Under the pieces are notes generated by a model. It was not told where the DNA came from, searched no databases, and saw only the letters and a list, made by a program, of their open reading frames with translations. The position numbers and the translations under genes are program-made. A stretch of 34,106 nt of DNA, from NCBI GenBank assembly GCA_900546435.1, contig URCQ01000024.1, forward strand, positions 1-34,106, in the 5' to 3' direction. Every line of letters begins with the position of its first letter. Position 1 is the stretch's first letter. Source of the DNA: an uncultured Pseudobutyrivibrio sp. (GTDB lineage Bacteria; Bacillota; Clostridia; Lachnospirales; Lachnospiraceae). Of the stretch, positions 32,635 to 34,106 are shown piece by piece.

Positions 32635-34106
32635 CTAAATCATTTTATTTTGTATGGACAAAAGACAGACTGTCTCAACGGTACTTTCGTTGTCCCAACA
32701 AAGTTCCTGTGTTTCCCTGTCTCCAAAATACACCGGAAAACGGAACTTTATGTGCTTCAGGAATCTGCCATCTGGCTGCTTCTGCTCGTAAATGTCCACC
32801 TGTTCTACAAAGCTGTTAAGAAATTCTTTCTTCTCCAGGTCGGTGAACTTATCATATAGTTTATCAAAATATAAAAGGAATTGATAGACGTTTTCTTCTG
32901 ATATTTTCTGTTGCCGGATATTCAGCAGGCGGTTCTTGACTTCTTCTATACTGTTCTCCACGCCTTCAATCTCATCATACAAACGGTATAACCTTGTCTC
33001 CATATCCTGATATTTCTTCTCATAAAATTTATCCATGATATCCAGATTGTCCATCTGCTGTCCAAGTCTTGCTTTTGCTCCGGTCAGCTGCCTGTGCTGC
33101 TTTTCCAATCCTTCAATCTCTTTTTCTATTTCTTCTGTATCAATTCTTGAACCGATTTTATTCAGAATTGCTTCTTCAAATTTAGGATTCTTCACCAGCT
33201 TCCGAATAACTTCTTCCACTGCATTGTTAATCTTCTCCTCACTCCATTGTTTACGATATCCACATTTATGACCATCTACCAGGCGACGATGTTTGCAGGC
33301 ATAATAGAAATAATCCTTATATAAAGTTCCGTCTTTCTTTTTCTTTCGGTTCACGTTTCCATACATACCACTTCCACATAACGGGCATCTCAATATTCCA
33401 GATAAAATATGCTCATGATCGAGACTATGTGTCTTTTCATATTTCACACCTGTTTTTTCCCGTTTTTGATGTGCCAGCTCCCAGTCTGTTTCTGAAACAA
33501 TCCCTTCATGGATACCATCGTGCAGCATATAATTTTCCTGCTTTACAATGCGGTATTCATTTCTTGTACCAGAAACTTTCTCGTTTTTCCTTCGTCCATA
33601 AGCCAGCTTTCCACAGTATACCGGATTATCCAGAACGCCTTTTATAAATGATGCGGCAAATGCGTCCAGTGTATTATTCTGTCGTTTTTTCTTTTTATAT
33701 CCATGCTGGTTCAGCCATGCGGCAATCGCAGAGATTCCCATATTGGTATGAATAAATTTGTCATAGATCAGACGAATAATCTCTGCTTCGTCCTCTGCAA
33801 TCTGCAATTCTCCATTTACTAATTCATAACCATACGGAGCAAATCCACCATTCCATTTTCCTTCCCTGGCTTTCTGCTTACGTCCTTCCATTGTCTGAAC
33901 AAGGATATTCTCTCGTTCGATCTCTGCCACCGCAGACAGAACAGAAATCATCAGCTTTCCACTATCTTTTGAGCTGTCAATTCCATCTTCTACACAGATC
34001 AGATTCACTCCAAAATCCTGCATCCTCTGCAGAGAGTTTAATACATCTGCTGCATTACGACCGAATCTGGAAAGCTTGAACACCAGTACAAACTGTACCT
34101 CATCTG
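32635..34106 (-). CDS. Large serine recombinase, C-terminal part (cut by window edge)
   Basis: The open frame runs off the window; about 490 residues are visible. They include the end of the resolvase domain (KLSRFGRNAADVLNSLQRM, VLSAVAEIERENI), the recombinase domain (APYGYELVNGELQ, GISAIAAWLNQHG), a zinc ribbon (CPLCGSGMYG and later CKHRR...C), and a coiled coil toward the end. The catalytic serine lies outside the window. Large serine recombinases insert and excise integrative elements and prophages between short att sites. The 120 bases between its stop and thrH may hold one att site. It marks the edge of a mobile element to the right. Confidence 0.9.
   Translation of the reverse strand, partial: DEVQFVLVFKLSRFGRNAADVLNSLQRMQDFGVNLICVEDGIDSSKDSGKLMISVLSAVAEIERENILVQTMEGRKQKAREGKWNGGFAPYGYELVNGELQIAEDEAEIIRLIYDKFIHTNMGISAIAAWLNQHGYKKKKRQNNTLDAFAASFIKGVLDNPVYCGKLAYGRRKNEKVSGTRNEYRIVKQENYMLHDGIHEGIVSETDWELAHQKREKTGVKYEKTHSLDHEHILSGILRCPLCGSGMYGNVNRKKKKDGTLYKDYFYYACKHRRLVDGHKCGYRKQWSEEKINNAVEEVIRKLVKNPKFEEAILNKIGSRIDTEEIEKEIEGLEKQHRQLTGAKARLGQQMDNLDIMDKFYEKKYQDMETRLYRLYDEIEGVENSIEEVKNRLLNIRQQKISEENVYQFLLYFDKLYDKFTDLEKKEFLNSFVEQVDIYEQKQPDGRFLKHIKFRFPVYFGDRETQELCWDNESTVETVCLLSIQNKMI

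Overview
The window looks like the chromosome of a low-to-mid GC, obligately anaerobic gut Firmicute of the Lachnospiraceae type. The strongest pointers are a butyryl-CoA:acetate CoA-transferase very close to the Roseburia/Eubacterium-type enzyme, a T-box-controlled threonyl-tRNA synthetase, strong AGGAGG-type ribosome binding sites, plant-sugar genes (GH3 glucosidase, KDG kinase, xylulokinase) and a Tn-type large serine recombinase. This placement is inferred from gene content and recalled family similarity, not from a database search. Nearly all genes are on the minus strand; only thrS and the gene after it are on the plus strand.

Layout, left to right. 1-534: 5' part of a GH3 glucosidase, cut by the window edge, with a pair of direct repeats upstream of its promoter. 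694-1182: HIT-family hydrolase with its own promoter and terminator. 1195-2714: ECF sigma factor and zinc-finger membrane anti-sigma factor, with a probable CTG start and a textbook ECF-type autoregulatory promoter. 2761-6286: promoter, Thr-specific T-box, thrS (no TGS domain), then a membrane-anchored Asp-box protein, closed by a hairpin that also serves the convergent two-gene ThrE-type threonine/serine exporter (6300-7531). 7627-9047: SWIM-finger protein, a decayed ATPase-like remnant carrying a 13-bp tandem repeat, and an ArsC/Spx-like thioredoxin-fold protein. 9048-11342: RlmD-type RNA methyltransferase and a cN-I 5'-nucleotidase. 11428-15171: butyryl-CoA transferase, family 2 glycosyltransferase and aminotransferase. 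15214-18255: csoR-copA copper operon with an operator inside a consensus promoter and a CopZ-like domain fused to the end of CopA behind an internal ribosome binding site. 18306-21985: rhodanese-TtcA-like fusion, MATE transporter and KDG kinase. 22256-24475: SGNH hydrolase, HAD phosphatase and LarE. 24500-27547: xylulokinase and an L-fucose/L-arabinose isomerase-family enzyme. 27586-30415: an acyltransferase-3/SGNH pair that resembles a split OatA, followed closely by an AraC regulator. 30452-32560: ThrH-type phosphatase and PepV dipeptidase. 32635-34106: 3' part of a large serine recombinase, the edge of a mobile element extending beyond the window.

How the genes fit together. Most of the window is housekeeping or metabolic. 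Threonine/serine recurs: T-box thrS, a ThrE exporter beside it and a ThrH phosphatase. Carbohydrate breakdown (GH3, KDG kinase, xylulokinase/isomerase with AraC regulator) feeds fermentation ending in butyrate through the CoA-transferase. Copper defence is a self-contained operon. The most unusual points are the CTG-initiated sigma factor with its own ECF promoter, the CopA-CopZ fusion with an internal start, the rhodanese-TtcA fusion, the split OatA-like pair, and the isomerase/xylulokinase pair of uncertain substrate. I see no CRISPR array, rRNA or tRNA gene, and no clear antiphage system.
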